Of a stretch of 64,000 bases of DNA, positions 54,404 to 64,000 are shown one piece after another (position 1 is the first letter of the stretch; each line of letters opens with the position of its first letter). Below the pieces are notes generated by a model. That model had not been told where the DNA came from, ran no database searches, and worked only from the letters and a program-made list of their open reading frames with translations. Made by a program: the position numbers and the translations under genes. Origin of the DNA: Chloracidobacterium sp. (lineage in GTDB: Bacteria; Acidobacteriota; Blastocatellia; Pyrinomonadales; Pyrinomonadaceae); the NCBI GenBank assembly GCA_016720705.1, contig JADKKB010000002.1, positions 83,872 through 147,871 of the forward strand, given 5' to 3'.

Positions 54404-55939
54404 TTAATGCTCCGATTTCCTTCTTTGGGTTCCCGGCCTGTTCGCCCTTGCCGCGTTTTCAAATCCTACTGAGTTTGTACCATCTGGTAGACCGTTTAAG
54501 AGATCATAGCCGTGGCCGAATTCGTGGGCATCTACAACACTGTTGTCCGGGAACCGAAGTTGGCTGCCGTCTCTCGTCAGCGTGGAGGTATTCCTTTTGA
54601 TTGCTTCGTTATTCCCAGCTTGGGCGGCATTCGGGGCGACCCATATCTCAATTTCGCCACTCATACTCTCTTCAGTGGAAAGCGTGAAAGCACCACCTCT
54701 AGCCCTAATATCGACAAGGGTTTTCACCCCACGTCCGTCCACGGGACCGGTTTGAGGCTTAAAGAAAGTTTCTAAGCCGATATTGAATCTTACGGCTCTT
54801 GGACTAGCTAGAATATCCGCGAACTTCTTGCTAAAGTCCTTTATCTCGGCATTATTCCCTATGTTCGCAAACTTTGAATAATTCCCGCCACAAATGTCTT
54901 TGTCGTTAAGATAGAGAATCCTTCCATCAGAGCTCTTCTTTATTAAATTGAACCGTTCGTCGCCAAGAAAATCGTTGAGTCTCTTGAGCTTTGCCTGAAC
55001 TTCTGCATCAGTCCCAGTTAATTTAATGATTTCTCCCGTCGGATCGGTGTATCGTAACGGATTGTTTATGGCGTATGCATAAGCATTCCATTGCTGCGGT
55101 TTTCTGAGATAGTTGTTTAATTTGGCTCTTGCTTTTTCCGAAGTTTCTTCAAATTCTATTTCAGCAACAATTTTGTAAGGATCAGGCGAAGTAAATCTAC
55201 CAAACCCACTTCCAAACATTCTGGCTTTGGCGTAGTCTAGCTCAGTCTCATTATCACGTTCATATCCGGTGAATTGTTTCCTCACAGTGTCGGCAGCGTA
55301 ACCAAGGCCGGCGGTCCGTTGGGTTGTGTAGATCTCCTCACCAAATGGATCATAATCATGTAGGGCGGTGACGTCGCCGTTTGCGTCGGTGTTGATTCGG
55401 GGTGAACCGAGGTGGTCATTGGTTAAGTAGCTAACCTTTGCATTCTGCGGTGAGGCAACAATTGTTGAATACTCCGCGACAGATCGGCCTAAAGAATCGT
55501 AAACAAATACCGTAGTCTCGCTCGTTGCAGGCACGTATTTCTTTATTCTTTTCCCATCTCCGTCGTACCAATATTGACCAATGACCCCGTTCGAATCGCT
55601 TACTTCGACCTGTTTGTTTTCTGCATCGTAGATAAATGTTTGGCCGGTGGCATCGGTGGTCGTGTTGCCGGACAGGTCATATGAATAGTCTTGACCCGAT
55701 GCAAAGCGGTTGTTGGACGCGCTAACGGTTGGATTTGTGATATTCGGATACGCGAACGATGTCGGCATTGTCGTATTTGCCTCGTCGAAATTTCTGTTCC
55801 CGTAGCGGTCAAATGTGAAAGTCTGTTTCCAACTGGTCTGGCTATCAATGACTTCTTCGGCGGATTGCAGACGATTGAGCGAATCGTAAGCGTAATTTTG
55901 AATCGCCGTGAAACCATTATTCGAGCCGACCGTCGGCAC
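54404..55939 (-). CDS. Truncated RHS protein with HEFGH-containing tip (RHS module 1)
   Basis: 511 residues from GTG 55939, with a stop just upstream, so the large N-terminal RHS shell is missing. YD repeats (YDSLNRLQSA, YDAENKQV, YDGDGKRIK), the core end HLGSPRINTDANG, DYDPFGEE, FTGYERDNETELDYAKARMFGSGFGRFTSPDP and NPLRYTDPTGE precede a variable tip of about 210 residues. The tip ends with VVDAHEFGHGYD, an HExxH zinc-peptidase motif. RHS proteins display polymorphic toxin or enzyme tips. No signal peptide is present, so this copy may be silent until recombined with a full RHS gene. Confidence 0.78.
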   Translation of the reverse strand: MPTVGSNNGFTAIQNYAYDSLNRLQSAEEVIDSQTSWKQTFTFDRYGNRNFDEANTTMPTSFAYPNITNPTVSASNNRFASGQDYSYDLSGNTTTDATGQTFIYDAENKQVEVSDSNGVIGQYWYDGDGKRIKKYVPATSETTVFVYDSLGRSVAEYSTIVASPQNAKVSYLTNDHLGSPRINTDANGDVTALHDYDPFGEEIYTTQRTAGLGYAADTVRKQFTGYERDNETELDYAKARMFGSGFGRFTSPDPYKIVAEIEFEETSEKARAKLNNYLRKPQQWNAYAYAINNPLRYTDPTGEIIKLTGTDAEVQAKLKRLNDFLGDERFNLIKKSSDGRILYLNDKDICGGNYSKFANIGNNAEIKDFSKKFADILASPRAVRFNIGLETFFKPQTGPVDGRGVKTLVDIRARGGAFTLSTEESMSGEIEIWVAPNAAQAGNNEAIKRNTSTLTRDGSQLRFPDNSVVDAHEFGHGYDLLNGLPDGTNSVGFENAARANRPGTQRRKSEH

Positions 55940-55987
55940 GGTGATCGTCTAATCAGAATTCAGGCAAAACATCGCAGGATCGCAGAC

Positions 55988-56021
55988 TAGTCCCCGGATT
56001 CATTTAGTCCCCGGATTCATT
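55988..56021. repeat. 17-bp tandem repeat between RHS modules 1 and 2
   Basis: TAGTCCCCGGATTCATT occurs twice in perfect tandem, right behind the end of the module 2 partner gene. It lies at the junction between two RHS modules and may mark the recombination scar. Confidence 0.6.
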
Positions 56022-56024
56022 TTT

Positions 56025-56567
56025 TTATATATTAGGTAAGTCTGTTGCCCAAAAAGGTGCTTGATGTTGTATTGAAAGATCGCCGCCGCTATCTCCCAAC
56101 AATTCCCATTCATAACTGAAACTAACAACAACAGCAAGTCCATCAGCTAAGTTTTCTTTGGGGATACTAAACAAAATGGATTTTCCAGACTCAACTTCTC
56201 GAACTCTATAATTTTTAATAATACGATAACCAATAGGCAATTCAGATTCCTTTCTTTTCCATTCAAAGCCCGGCATCCTTTGAACCTCGTGTGATACTTG
56301 ATATTCATCTTTTTCATTATCAGCACCATAAGTCTTTAAGTATATTTTCCATTTGGTATTGTTATGAAGGCGCAACCAAATGCCTTCTTTACTTTCATCT
56401 TCACGAGTAGGTATTCTTTCGCCAAATTTCTCAAAAGTTATAAAGACACTCGGCTTTCTTACGTCTAATCGAACATCATTGCACGCACTAGGCGTTTTGT
56501 CATTTGTTTGAGCCAGACAAACAAATGACAAACTGAAAATAAAAAAAGTAAGTATTAAAACTTTCAT
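56025..56567 (-). CDS. Secreted protein downstream of RHS tip 2
   Basis: 180 residues with a signal peptide (MKVLILTFFIFSLSFVCLAQ). The rest is beta-rich (WLRLHNNTKWKIYLKTYG, VSFSYEWELLG), similar to small periplasmic proteins with unknown role. It follows the module 2 tip by 20 bases on the same strand; immunity to that tip is possible. Confidence 0.6.
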   Translation of the reverse strand: MKVLILTFFIFSLSFVCLAQTNDKTPSACNDVRLDVRKPSVFITFEKFGERIPTREDESKEGIWLRLHNNTKWKIYLKTYGADNEKDEYQVSHEVQRMPGFEWKRKESELPIGYRIIKNYRVREVESGKSILFSIPKENLADGLAVVVSFSYEWELLGDSGGDLSIQHQAPFWATDLPNI

Positions 56568-56587
56568 TGTTTCTCCTGTATATTTTT

Positions 56588-57478
56588 TTACGGAAAATAA
56601 CTGTTTCCCGGATTGGTTGGCGTAACTCCATACAAACCGCCCTGACTTTGAGGAACAGCCAAAAGTTTGTCTATTGCTACGTTTCTTTCATTTCTGACAT
56701 TTTCAACTGCGGAAAGTTTCGCGTTTGCCGTCTTCCATTTTTCATCGAACAGCGTATAATTCTGCCCCGCCATAGGTCTTGAAGAACTTGAAGCTGGATA
56801 AGCCTCATCCATTACTGATGTAACAAGATAGCCTCGAAACTCTGTGTCGTAATCAGAAACTTTTGTTTTACCGCCGCTATTGATGTAATTGAGATGATCT
56901 TGAGTATGAACTCCTTCGTGAGCAATGTCGGCTACAAGGTCCGCCCCGTTACTAAGTTTGGTAGAATCAAGCGTAACCTCAACTTTTGTATCTGTCGAAT
57001 TTCTTGCCGCAGTAGCCCCTACGCCCGGATCGAGTTTTCCGGTTTTTATTATGACCTGACTACTTCCAACTTTTTCACTACATTTTTTAGTTCCGGCTTC
57101 ACAACCATAGGAATCAATAGCAGTTTTTGCCTCTTTGTATTCGTCAGATTTTTTGCCGTAAATTTTCTGAATTTGTTTTAGTCTTTTTCTAGCTTCCTTT
57201 AATTGATCTCTAAAATTTTGTTGCTGTGTAGAATCCACACTGGCATCAAATTCATATAATCCGAATGGATCAATAAATTTTAGAGGATTGTTCAAAGAAT
57301 AAGCGTAACGATTCCAACTTTGTGGAATTGCTTCTCTGCCTGATGAGAGTGCCGGGTCTGGTGAAGTGAATCTGCCGAAGCCACTTCCGAACATTCTAGC
57401 CTTTGCATAATCGAGGTTTGTTTCAATATCACGTTCATACGAGGTGAATTTCTTCCGAACTAATTCCGTGCTGTAACC
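56588..57478 (-). CDS. RHS C-terminal fragment with HEGVH-containing tip (RHS module 2)
   Basis: Coding likeness begins near 57478 (GYSTELVRKKFTSYERD) and the first ATG is 57394 (MFGSGFGRFTSPDP). After the hinge NPLKFIDPFGLYEF the tip of about 220 residues contains a basic coiled helix, two cysteines and ADIAHEGVHTQDHLNY, an HExxH motif. Its own start and RHS shell are missing, and the 5' end overlaps the end of the TPR protein gene. It looks like an orphan tip stored for exchange. Confidence 0.72.
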   Translation of the reverse strand, partial: GYSTELVRKKFTSYERDIETNLDYAKARMFGSGFGRFTSPDPALSSGREAIPQSWNRYAYSLNNPLKFIDPFGLYEFDASVDSTQQQNFRDQLKEARKRLKQIQKIYGKKSDEYKEAKTAIDSYGCEAGTKKCSEKVGSSQVIIKTGKLDPGVGATAARNSTDTKVEVTLDSTKLSNGADLVADIAHEGVHTQDHLNYINSGGKTKVSDYDTEFRGYLVTSVMDEAYPASSSSRPMAGQNYTLFDEKWKTANAKLSAVENVRNERNVAIDKLLAVPQSQGGLYGVTPTNPGNSYFP

Positions 57479-58158
57479 AGCGCAGCATCTCGTATTCCCG
57501 AGTTTTCGAGCGTAACCTCAAGCTTTGCAATTCTCTTCCTCGTGTCGATTAGCTTCTCGTCATTTTTGTTGATCTTCGATTGTAGTTTCTCGAACCTACG
57601 AAAATGCGTGAGGGCCTCCTGAGCCTTGTCCATGCCCTCAAAAGCTCGGCCGAGATAATAGTCGTAAAGATGGCCTACGTCCCCGAGGTCATCGAGTTCC
57701 CTGGAGCGCTTGGTTTCTTTCAATCCTTCTTCGAAGTCGCCCAACTCAATAATCAGCGTCTGGGCCAAAGTCCAATGAGCAGCCCAGTGTCGCGGATTCC
57801 GTTTGGTGACCAATCGGTATTGCTCTACGGCCTCGTGAAAGCGATCACTTCCGGCCAGTGCCAGTCCATATGCCATGCGAACCCCATCATGGTCGCATCC
57901 GTTCCCGAGTAGCGACTGGTATTCCGGAATCGCCGCTGCCGATCCCTTTTTTATAGAAGTTACTCTGATCTCGGCAAGTCGATCGATACAAATCTCCTCA
58001 CTTAAGGGCTCGGGGGAGGGCGATGGTGGGGTCATTGGATCAGCTCGTGTCGATTCCTGATTCGCTATAGAATCGTTTCCCGTACCTTTGTATTTGGGAG
58101 TGTCGCACGTAAAGCTTACGACCAAAACGCTAGCCATAATGGATATCATGAATTTCAT
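57460..58158 (-). CDS. TPR lipoprotein downstream of RHS tip 3
   Basis: 232 residues. A signal peptide with a possible lipid cysteine (SFTC, residue about 18), a Pro/Ser-rich linker, then TPR-like repeats (MAYGLALAGSDRFHEAVEQYRLVTKRNP, HWTLAQTLIIELGDFEEGLKE, YYLGRAFEGMDKAQEALTHFRRF). The last codons run into the RHS module 2 sequence, so the original 3' end may have been replaced. It is 9 bases after the tip 3 relic and could be its partner. Confidence 0.65.
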   Translation of the reverse strand: MKFMISIMASVLVVSFTCDTPKYKGTGNDSIANQESTRADPMTPPSPSPEPLSEEICIDRLAEIRVTSIKKGSAAAIPEYQSLLGNGCDHDGVRMAYGLALAGSDRFHEAVEQYRLVTKRNPRHWAAHWTLAQTLIIELGDFEEGLKETKRSRELDDLGDVGHLYDYYLGRAFEGMDKAQEALTHFRRFEKLQSKINKNDEKLIDTRKRIAKLEVTLENSGIRDAALVTARN

Positions 58159-58167
58159 CTTTAACCT

Positions 58168-59040
58168 CTATTTTTTCGGCTTGAGCCCGTAAATTTGACT
58201 GACTCGATATCCGAAATTCTTCTCGGTTAACGGACTTCCTGTGGCATCGTCTTTGTACGATGAGGCAAGTTTGTTTCGTATCGACTGAGAGTCAACCCTA
58301 ATTGATCCGTTTTTGGTCTTCAGGTGACCATGCGGATTGCTCAACCCCCATTGCACATAGGCGCCGCCTTGTTTACGAAGATACAAAGCTGCGGAGTAGT
58401 GCTTGAACTCATTTTTCAAATCGAGTGATATCAGAATTCACTGAATCACCATTTGAAAAACTCGTAATGACATCTGCAGCAACCCAGGCGTGTCGTCCTT
58501 CGTGGGCCAAAACCGGCTCCGTGCCGCTAAATCCCGCTCCGGTGCTAAAATCTCCTTTCGCATCCAAGCTTATAGTGATAAATTTTGAGGCGTCGTTGAC
58601 CGTGGCGTTCCCTTTCTGAATCAATTCATTTGCCCCCTTTACGTCGTTGATGAAGACAGAAGCTTTATCTCCAATTGTAAAGACCGTCTTGTTGTCTTTG
58701 TGCAAGAGCCAATTCGCGAATTTCTGCTGTTCTTTAGTGCCCTTATCTCGAAGAGCTTCCAGACCTTCTGAATTTTCGTGCACTCCCCACTAACGGTATT
58801 ATCGCAAACGTAAAGACCGGTCGGATCGCTGTACTTGAGCGGATTCCCCGACACGTAAGCATATCTGTTCCATCTCTGAGGCAAAGAAAGGAATTCGATC
58901 TTTTCTTCTTCGGTCATTGCCCAAGGCCCGAAAGCATCGACAGAGGTAAACCGCCCCAGCGAACTGCCAAAATACCGAGCCTGAGCATAATCCAGCCCGG
59001 TTTCGCCATCGCGTTCATAGCCGGTTATGAACGCGCAATT
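58168..59040 (-). pseudogene. RHS C-terminal fragment with HEGRH-containing tip, two frameshifts (RHS module 3)
   Basis: Begins with GYERDGETGLDYAQARYFGSSLGRFTSVD and the hinge NPLKYSDPTGLYVC. An A-run shift near 58780 leads to EGLEALRDKGTKEQQKFANWLL, and then VLAHEGRHAWVAADV, the HExxH motif. A second A-run shift near 58418 leads to NEFKHYSAALYLRKQGG and the end KNFGYRVSQIYGLKPKK. Both shifts sit at runs of A. The upstream RHS shell is missing. As read, the tip is broken after its active-site motif. Confidence 0.7.
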
Positions 59041-59134
59041 CGAGATTTCCGTGCGATGCGCATTGCGGCTTGATGTGTTTTCAAAGAGCTAAAGAAGCGG
59101 CTAAAGAAAAAGCGGCTTTCGTGCCAAGTTTTTA

Positions 59135-60095
59135 TTATAACTCGACAGGGCTTTTTAACCTATTTGTTTGAGGTTTGCCGGAGATTTTCAGTTGCTTTGC
59201 CCACCGCTTTTTTATGTCCGAGATCTCGACCTGGGTGTAGATCTGGGTCGTGTCGAGGCTGGAGTGTCCGAGCAGTTTTTGGATGTGGCGGAGGCTCGCT
59301 CCGTGGCGGAGAAGATGCGTCGCGCAGGCGTGCCGGAAGGTGTGGACCGTCGCGTTGATCATGGCCGCTTCCGAAGCGTTCTTTACGATGCTCCATATCT
59401 GCGGATACGAGAGGCCCTGCCCGTAACGGAAAGGAACAAAGCTGTCGGATTCGTGACCGGTCTTTTCTTCCGGCTTCGGCCTTTTCCCCAGTAGGCTCCG
59501 CTCATCAGTTCGACGCGCGATGTGGCGATATATCTCTCGATCCATCGGGCTGCGTTTTCGGTCAGGGGAACGATGCGTTCTCTCTTTCCTTTGCCTTCGC
59601 GGATACGCAAGGTCCGCCGTCGAAGTCGCGCATATTCAAGCGGTAAAGCTCTCCGTGACGGATGCCGCAGGCGTATAGGGTTTCGAGTATGGAGCGATCG
59701 CGAACGCCGATCGCTTTGTCGGTGTCGCATTGCTCGATGATCTTCGATATTTCGGCTTCGGTCGGGACGTGCGGCAATGTGTGTCCGGCTTTGGGAAGAT
59801 CGAAGGTCTCGGCGATGTTCGCAAGCACTTTATTCGATGTGTAAAGCCATTGGAAAAAGCGTCTGATCCTCGACACGGTTTGTCTTAAGGATGATGCCTT
59901 CTGGTCGGTGTATTTCTTGAGGTGAACAAGGTACGAGTTCAGGTGCGTTTCCTCGGCCTCGTTCAGCTTTATCAGCCAGGCTTCCTGCAGGTAAAGCTGC
60001 AAGTTATTCAGCACTCTCTCGCTCGATCTTCGGAGGTCCTTCGAGTAGCCTTTGGCTTCGAGTTCCGAGAGGTATTTTTCGATCTCTTTGTTCAC
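59135..60095 (-). pseudogene. XerC/D-like tyrosine recombinase 2, frameshifted
   Basis: About 310 residues if restored. Part one MNKEIEKYLSELEAKGYSKDLRRSSERVL to [18 protein letters not shown] (box I arginine); part two, another frame, [28 protein letters not shown]; part three [43 protein letters not shown] and TTQIYTQVE (tyrosine). Two shifts, near 59570 and 59420. It forms a tandem with recombinase 1. Confidence 0.8.
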
Positions 60096-60120
60096 ATTCG
60101 ATGGCGTTTTGTATACAGAA

Positions 60121-60195
60121 GTGACAGCGTAAGACCTTTAACGAGAAGCTTTACGCAATAAGTTGCGGTTTGTAACTTTGGTGACAATGCGTAAC
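60121..60195. repeat. Imperfect direct repeats between the two recombinase genes
   Basis: GTGACAGCGTAAG (60121-60133) and GTGACAATGCGTAAC (60181-60195) recur 60 bases apart in the short gap between the recombinases, with TTACGC between them. Possible recombinase or regulator sites. Confidence 0.35.
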
Positions 60196-60208
60196 CCGTG
60201 CTGCTGCC

Positions 60209-61285
60209 TCATTTAGTCCGATTACAAACGGTGGATCTTGGTCTATCCTGTCGTACAGGCTGGGGAGCCGTTTCGCACATTTTTTCAGACCCGCGTTTTT
60301 GGGCTCTTTTTACCGTTATCGACCGCTTTTTTTCTCTGGGATGACAGCGGCTGATGACCTCAGCCAGATCGCCAAGCTCGACGTGCGTGTAGATCTCGGT
60401 TGACGACAGGCGGCGGTGTCCGAGAAGCTTCTGTATCTGCCGTATGTCAGCCCTGCCCTTGAGCAGATGGGTGGCACATGAATGCCTCATCGTGTGCGGC
60501 GTGACGTTCTTTTTTATGTTGGCGTTCTTCGTCCATTTGCGGACGATCCGGCGTATGTCGTCCACGTCCAGCGGCCCGCCCGAACGCGACGAGACGAACA
60601 AGCGGATCTGTCCCGGCTGGGATGCAAAAGCGGTACGCGCCTGTTCGAGATAGAGCTTCAAGGCTGTCTGCGACGATTGAGTGAGCGGCCAGCCGCGTCT
60701 CATTTCCTTTGCCGTGCTCGATCCGAAGCGTACCCGTCTGCATCTCCACATCGTAGATCGTAAGGCTCACAAGCTCCGCTCTCCTGATGCCGGTTGCGTA
60801 CATCACCTCCAGAATGGAGCGATCGCGAATGTCTCTCTCGCTTTCTCTATCGGGATGCTCTCGATCAGCCGCTTCGCTTCGGCGGGGGTGAGGATATTTC
60901 GCGGGAGCATCTTCGGCTGCTTCGGCATCTGGATCGACGCGGACGGGTTGTGAACGATGACGCCCTCCTGCCACAGCCAGAGAAAGAACCGCTTCATCGC
61001 CGCCAGTTTGTTGGCCTGTGCTCCCGATGAAAGCCTCTGCCTTTTCCGGCCCGTTTTTTCGTCTTCCGTTTCAAGCCGGTAAAGCGAGATCTGATACTGC
61101 GAAGATGCGGCCGTCACGTCGGCGATTGAGTTCAAGGCGGTGTTTTCCACCAGCCAATCGAGGAAGACCCGTGCATCGCGAGAGAGTAGTTTACAAGCGT
61201 CGCCGGCGAGTAGTTTACGGCCGTCAGATATTCGATAAAGCGGCCTCTTAGAAGCTCCAGTTTTTGCTTTTGATTCTCCGTCCAC
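60209..61285 (-). pseudogene. XerC/D-like tyrosine recombinase 1, frameshifted
   Basis: About 350 residues if restored. Part one (61285 to about 60820) has LLSRDARVFLDWLVENTALNS, NKLAAMKRFFLWLWQEGVI and NILTPAEAKRLIESI. Part two is DIRDRSILEVMYATGIRRAELVSL (box I). Part three is LKLYLEQARTAFASQPGQIRLFVS, VTPHTMRHSCATHLLKGRADIRQIQKLLGH and STEIYTHVELGD (tyrosine). Two shifts, near 60830 and 60710. Paired with recombinase 2 in tandem, as in elements using two Xer-type enzymes. Confidence 0.8.
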
Positions 61286-61425
61286 ATCTCGCCAATGCCT
61301 CCTTACTCAACAATCAACTGTTAGAAAGCAGATGATCGATGAGTGTTTTTCTTTAGCCGCATTCAGTGGGAGTTGCTCCAACACGACCTTTGCTTTTATT
61401 TTCCCCTTTAAAAGCTTCTCCACTG

Positions 61426-61531
61426 ACCACAAGGTCGGCTTAAGTTTCTTTTCTGTCTGCAATTAACCTTGTGATTCGACCACCACAAGGTACCCTCAAG
61501 GTCGCCTTTTTTACCACAAGGTCCACAAGGT
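61426..61531. repeat. Iteron cluster, six CCACAAGGT-type units
   Basis: ACCACAAGGT at 61426-61435, 61482-61491 and 61513-61522; TCCACAAGGT at 61522-61531; a degenerate CTCAAGGT at 61495-61502; and an inverted ACCTTGTG at 61466-61473. They lie in the 540-base gene-free gap (61286-61826) between recombinase 1 and the primase-helicase. Such a set is typical of a replication-initiator or repressor binding region. Confidence 0.65.
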
Positions 61532-61826
61532 TTGCTGTCGGGCGTCCGGCTTTTGTCTTTAGCCGCTTCGTCTTCTTTTCAACGTCACCATCAGGCCGCG
61601 CCGAGTTCACCCCGATAGCCGTGCGAACGAGCGAAGCGGTCTGCGAGGAACGAGCGCCCGCGGAGCAGAGAGCCGGAGCGGACGGCGTACGATAATGAGC
61701 TTTTATGTCCGTAGTGTTTTTTACGAAGGACACAAAAAGGGATTATCGGATGACGGCAGCGACCGGGAAGAAGGCATCCGAAGCGAACAACGGCGGGCGT
61801 TACTTACCGCACCTTCACCGCTTGGC

Positions 61827-64000
61827 CTATCGACTCGCCGCTTTCTCTTTAGCCGCGTCCTTTAGTCGCGTTTTCAACTCGTCAACTCCGGTCAGTCCGC
61901 GCAGGCTTTGCACCTCGCTCTCCGCATCGCTCGCCAACTGGTACACGCTCGGCTTTCCGTTCACCGCCTGGATCGCCCAGAGATATTCCATCTCGACCAG
62001 CTTCTGGCAATACATCCTCACCTGCCAGTCGCTCCATGCGGTCGTCTCGCGTATCTCCCGGCGTGTAAGTTGGACATCGCAAGCCTTGATCTTTAGTTCT
62101 TCCGCTCGTCTCTTACACGCTTCTCTTATCGCCTCGAACATTCCACGCACGGGCGGCTCCAGCTCGTCCATTGCCTTGCCGAGGATCTCCTCGGCCAGCT
62201 CGTTCGCAAGTGCAATATCGGACAGCTCGACCTCGACATATTCGATCTCGATCTCGCCGCGTTTCGCGGTTTTGATCTCTCTTGATATTGGTGAAGAAGT
62301 GCTCTTATCGAGTTGATAAGCGAGAGATACTTTCTTTGCTCTCGGCGGTGGATGAGTCTTTCGCTGGGGTAGGTCAGATGTTCGACAACAGGGTTGACGA
62401 CGGCCAGCGGTTTGAGCATTCTTTGGGCGTGGTGATGCAGCCGTTTGATCTCTTCCGATTCCGCCTTTTCCAGCACTCCCGAAAGACTGTGCTGATGCCG
62501 CTGCTGTGAAAGAATGATCCGCGTCTGCTCGATCGATTCGTTCATCGAAAGCTGCACAAAGCGGCTGCGGGTCTCCTCGTCGAACGCTTCGGCTGAGGTC
62601 GTCGTTATCACGATCACAACGGGTCCAAAGACTTCGTAATGTTCCGTCGAAAGTTTCCCGGTCGCCGGGTCCGTCCGGGTCGCCGCGATCAAAAGCCTCT
62701 GATCGAGGCAAGCGTCCTAAGTGAGTAGACGGCCTGCATCGCTCCTTCGTCCTCGGCGATCACCAGCATCTTTCTTTGCAATGAATAAGGGTCTTTGTAG
62801 AAAAGAGCCTGGCCGGTCAGCCTCGTAACCCTGACAAGCTCCTCCGGCGGCACAAACGCACAGAGAGCGTCCTGCAATGCCGATTTGCCAGCACCCGAAC
62901 GGGCGACGATAAGCAGGGCAAGCGGTTCCGTCAGTTTCCGGCTGATCGACCCCAGGTAAGCCGTCAACACCGTCGAGCGTTTCGCCCACCAGACCGCACC
63001 GCCGGAAGTCCTCCACTATTCGCTCCACAGCTTTTCGTCTTTCCAGGAAAGCTATCGCCTCCCTTCTCGGCCTCGGTCATCGCCGCCGTCGATTCCGCTT
63101 CATTGGTCGAGGTCTTTCGCATCGACAGCCTTTCGGCTTCGAGCGTTTCGATCAGCGAAAGTAGATCGGCATTGATAACAGATTCGTTCACGCGGCAATG
63201 CTTGGCGGCTATCTGCGCGAAGTTCGCCCTCGCTCTTGCCTGATAAAGATCGAGCGTGTCCAGGTGAAAGAGATTCCCCACATTAAGACGCAAGTTTATT
63301 TTCAGCTTCTCAAGTCCGACGCCCGTCAGCCCGCGCACTCTGTATTCCCGATTGTCGAGAACGATCTGCAATGTTCCATCGGGCAAAGGCACACTCCCTG
63401 CGGCCCGCGTTTCCGCCGTCTCTCCGTCTCCGCGTCTCTGCGGTTCAATAAGTCTTTGGACCGCCTCAAGCGTTCCGCCATTTACAACGAACTCCGATGC
63501 GTCTTTTGCCGGAAGATCGACCGTGCGGCTTTCTATGCCGATTGCCGATAGCTTCTCGGCGAACTTTAGGCGGCTTCGCGGCCCTGCATCGTCCGCGTCG
63601 AGCATTAGCACGACCCGTCTGATCCGGGATTCCTGCAGGTGCGCGGAGGATCTCATCCGTCAGAGCGTTCACGCCGTAGGCACAAGTCACATTCCTGATG
63701 CCGATCGACCACAGAGCCAAAGCGTCGATCACGCTCTCGGTCAGGACGATCTCGTCCGTCTCTTTTGCTCCCGCCGGATTGAAAAGCCCTCGCCGCTTGC
63801 CCGAAAGATACAAGTGCTGCTGCTTTTCCGTGTGCCGGGCGTAAAGACCGACTGCTTGATTCGTGCCCGCGTCAACGAGCGGAAAGACCACCGAGCCGTA
63901 CATCGTCTCATTGCCTTTCTCATTCAAAGTCCAAGTGATTCGGGACTCCTACGACCGTCCGGGTTCACACGCCCGCGCAGTGTGCCGTCAACATAGCCCA
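61827..64000 (-). pseudogene. Toprim primase-helicase of the element, frameshifted, 5' end outside window
   Basis: The order of parts on the minus strand: primase pieces near 63990-63930 (YVDGTLRGRVNPDGRR), toprim domain with VLTESVIDALALWSIG and LMLDADDAG (D-x-D), SLIETLEAERLSM, then a helicase/ATPase with Walker A ARSGAGKSALQDAL, MLVIAEDEGAMQAV, and FGPVVIVITTTSAEAFDEETRSRFV. The last part, ending at 61827, is a winged-helix-like tail (TRREIRETTAWSDWQVRMYCQKLVEMEYL). At least five frame changes occur, near 63930, 63650, 63040, 62710 and 62290. Plasmid- and satellite-type primase-helicases look like this and would replicate the element. Confidence 0.75.

Noticed and set aside
61440..61733. 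97-residue minus-strand frame over the iterons
   Set aside because: It has no family likeness and its middle is simply the repeated iteron word read as codons; treated as non-coding.

Overview
The window looks like chromosomal DNA of an Acidobacteriota member, probably the Blastocatellia/Pyrinomonadaceae side. That is an inference from gene families: a VWFA-related secreted protein, an ECF sigma factor of the acidobacterial type, a Ser/Thr kinase with a TPR tail, a zinc-ribbon TonB protein and a very large CARDB-repeat secreted protein.

Bases 1-25,060 are orderly core chromosome with no broken gene. They hold: a small + strand run (membrane protein tail, YtxJ-like bacilliredoxin, DUF971 protein, zinc ribbon) ending at a hairpin shared with a convergent TonB gene; a non-catalytic M16-like protein followed by menG/ubiE; a six-gene run dppB-dppC-pxpB-pxpC-pxpA-NRAMP-like carrier, which would import peptides and hydrolyse 5-oxoproline; a VWFA-related protein and an ECF sigma factor; a 9.9 kb gene for a secreted multidomain protein; and a divergent receptor-type Ser/Thr kinase.

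At 25,065-25,115 lies only the 3' half of a tRNA-Lys(UUU) gene, and a tyrosine integrase relic follows directly. This is the classic left end of an integrated element, and everything to its right looks accessory. The right end is not in the window. First comes a decayed stretch (25.2-34.0 kb): the integrase relic, a broken hipBA pair, and a 4.9 kb Tn554-like transposon (29,093-33,997, 11-bp inverted ends). The transposon splits a DUF2997-radical SAM gene inside its Fe-S cysteine codons, and itself carries a homologue of that gene plus a toxin-antitoxin pair.

The heart of the island is a long minus-strand block. Reading in the direction of transcription from 51.9 to 34.0 kb it encodes: a toprim/zinc-finger protein, an N6/N4 methyltransferase, a strawberry-notch helicase, a sigma-54 activator, a PRTRC operon (E, ubiquitin-like C, unknown, F, E2-like B, JAMM peptidase A, E1-like ThiF), then DUF2958, a coiled-coil protein, an ERF-like protein, a Ycf46-like AAA protein split by an in-frame stop, DUF1257, DUF2997 and the interrupted radical SAM gene. 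A low-GC membrane-protein gene at 39.3-40.1 kb sits between two degraded copies of the thiC 3' end and separates the PRTRC genes from the DUF2958-DUF2997 group.

The right part holds an orphan AbiEi-type antitoxin, a transposase relic, an XRE regulator, an array of three orphan RHS C-terminal modules each ending in an HExxH domain with a secreted partner, and finally a decayed module of two XerC-like recombinases, six CCACAAGGT-type iterons and a toprim primase-helicase running off the window end.
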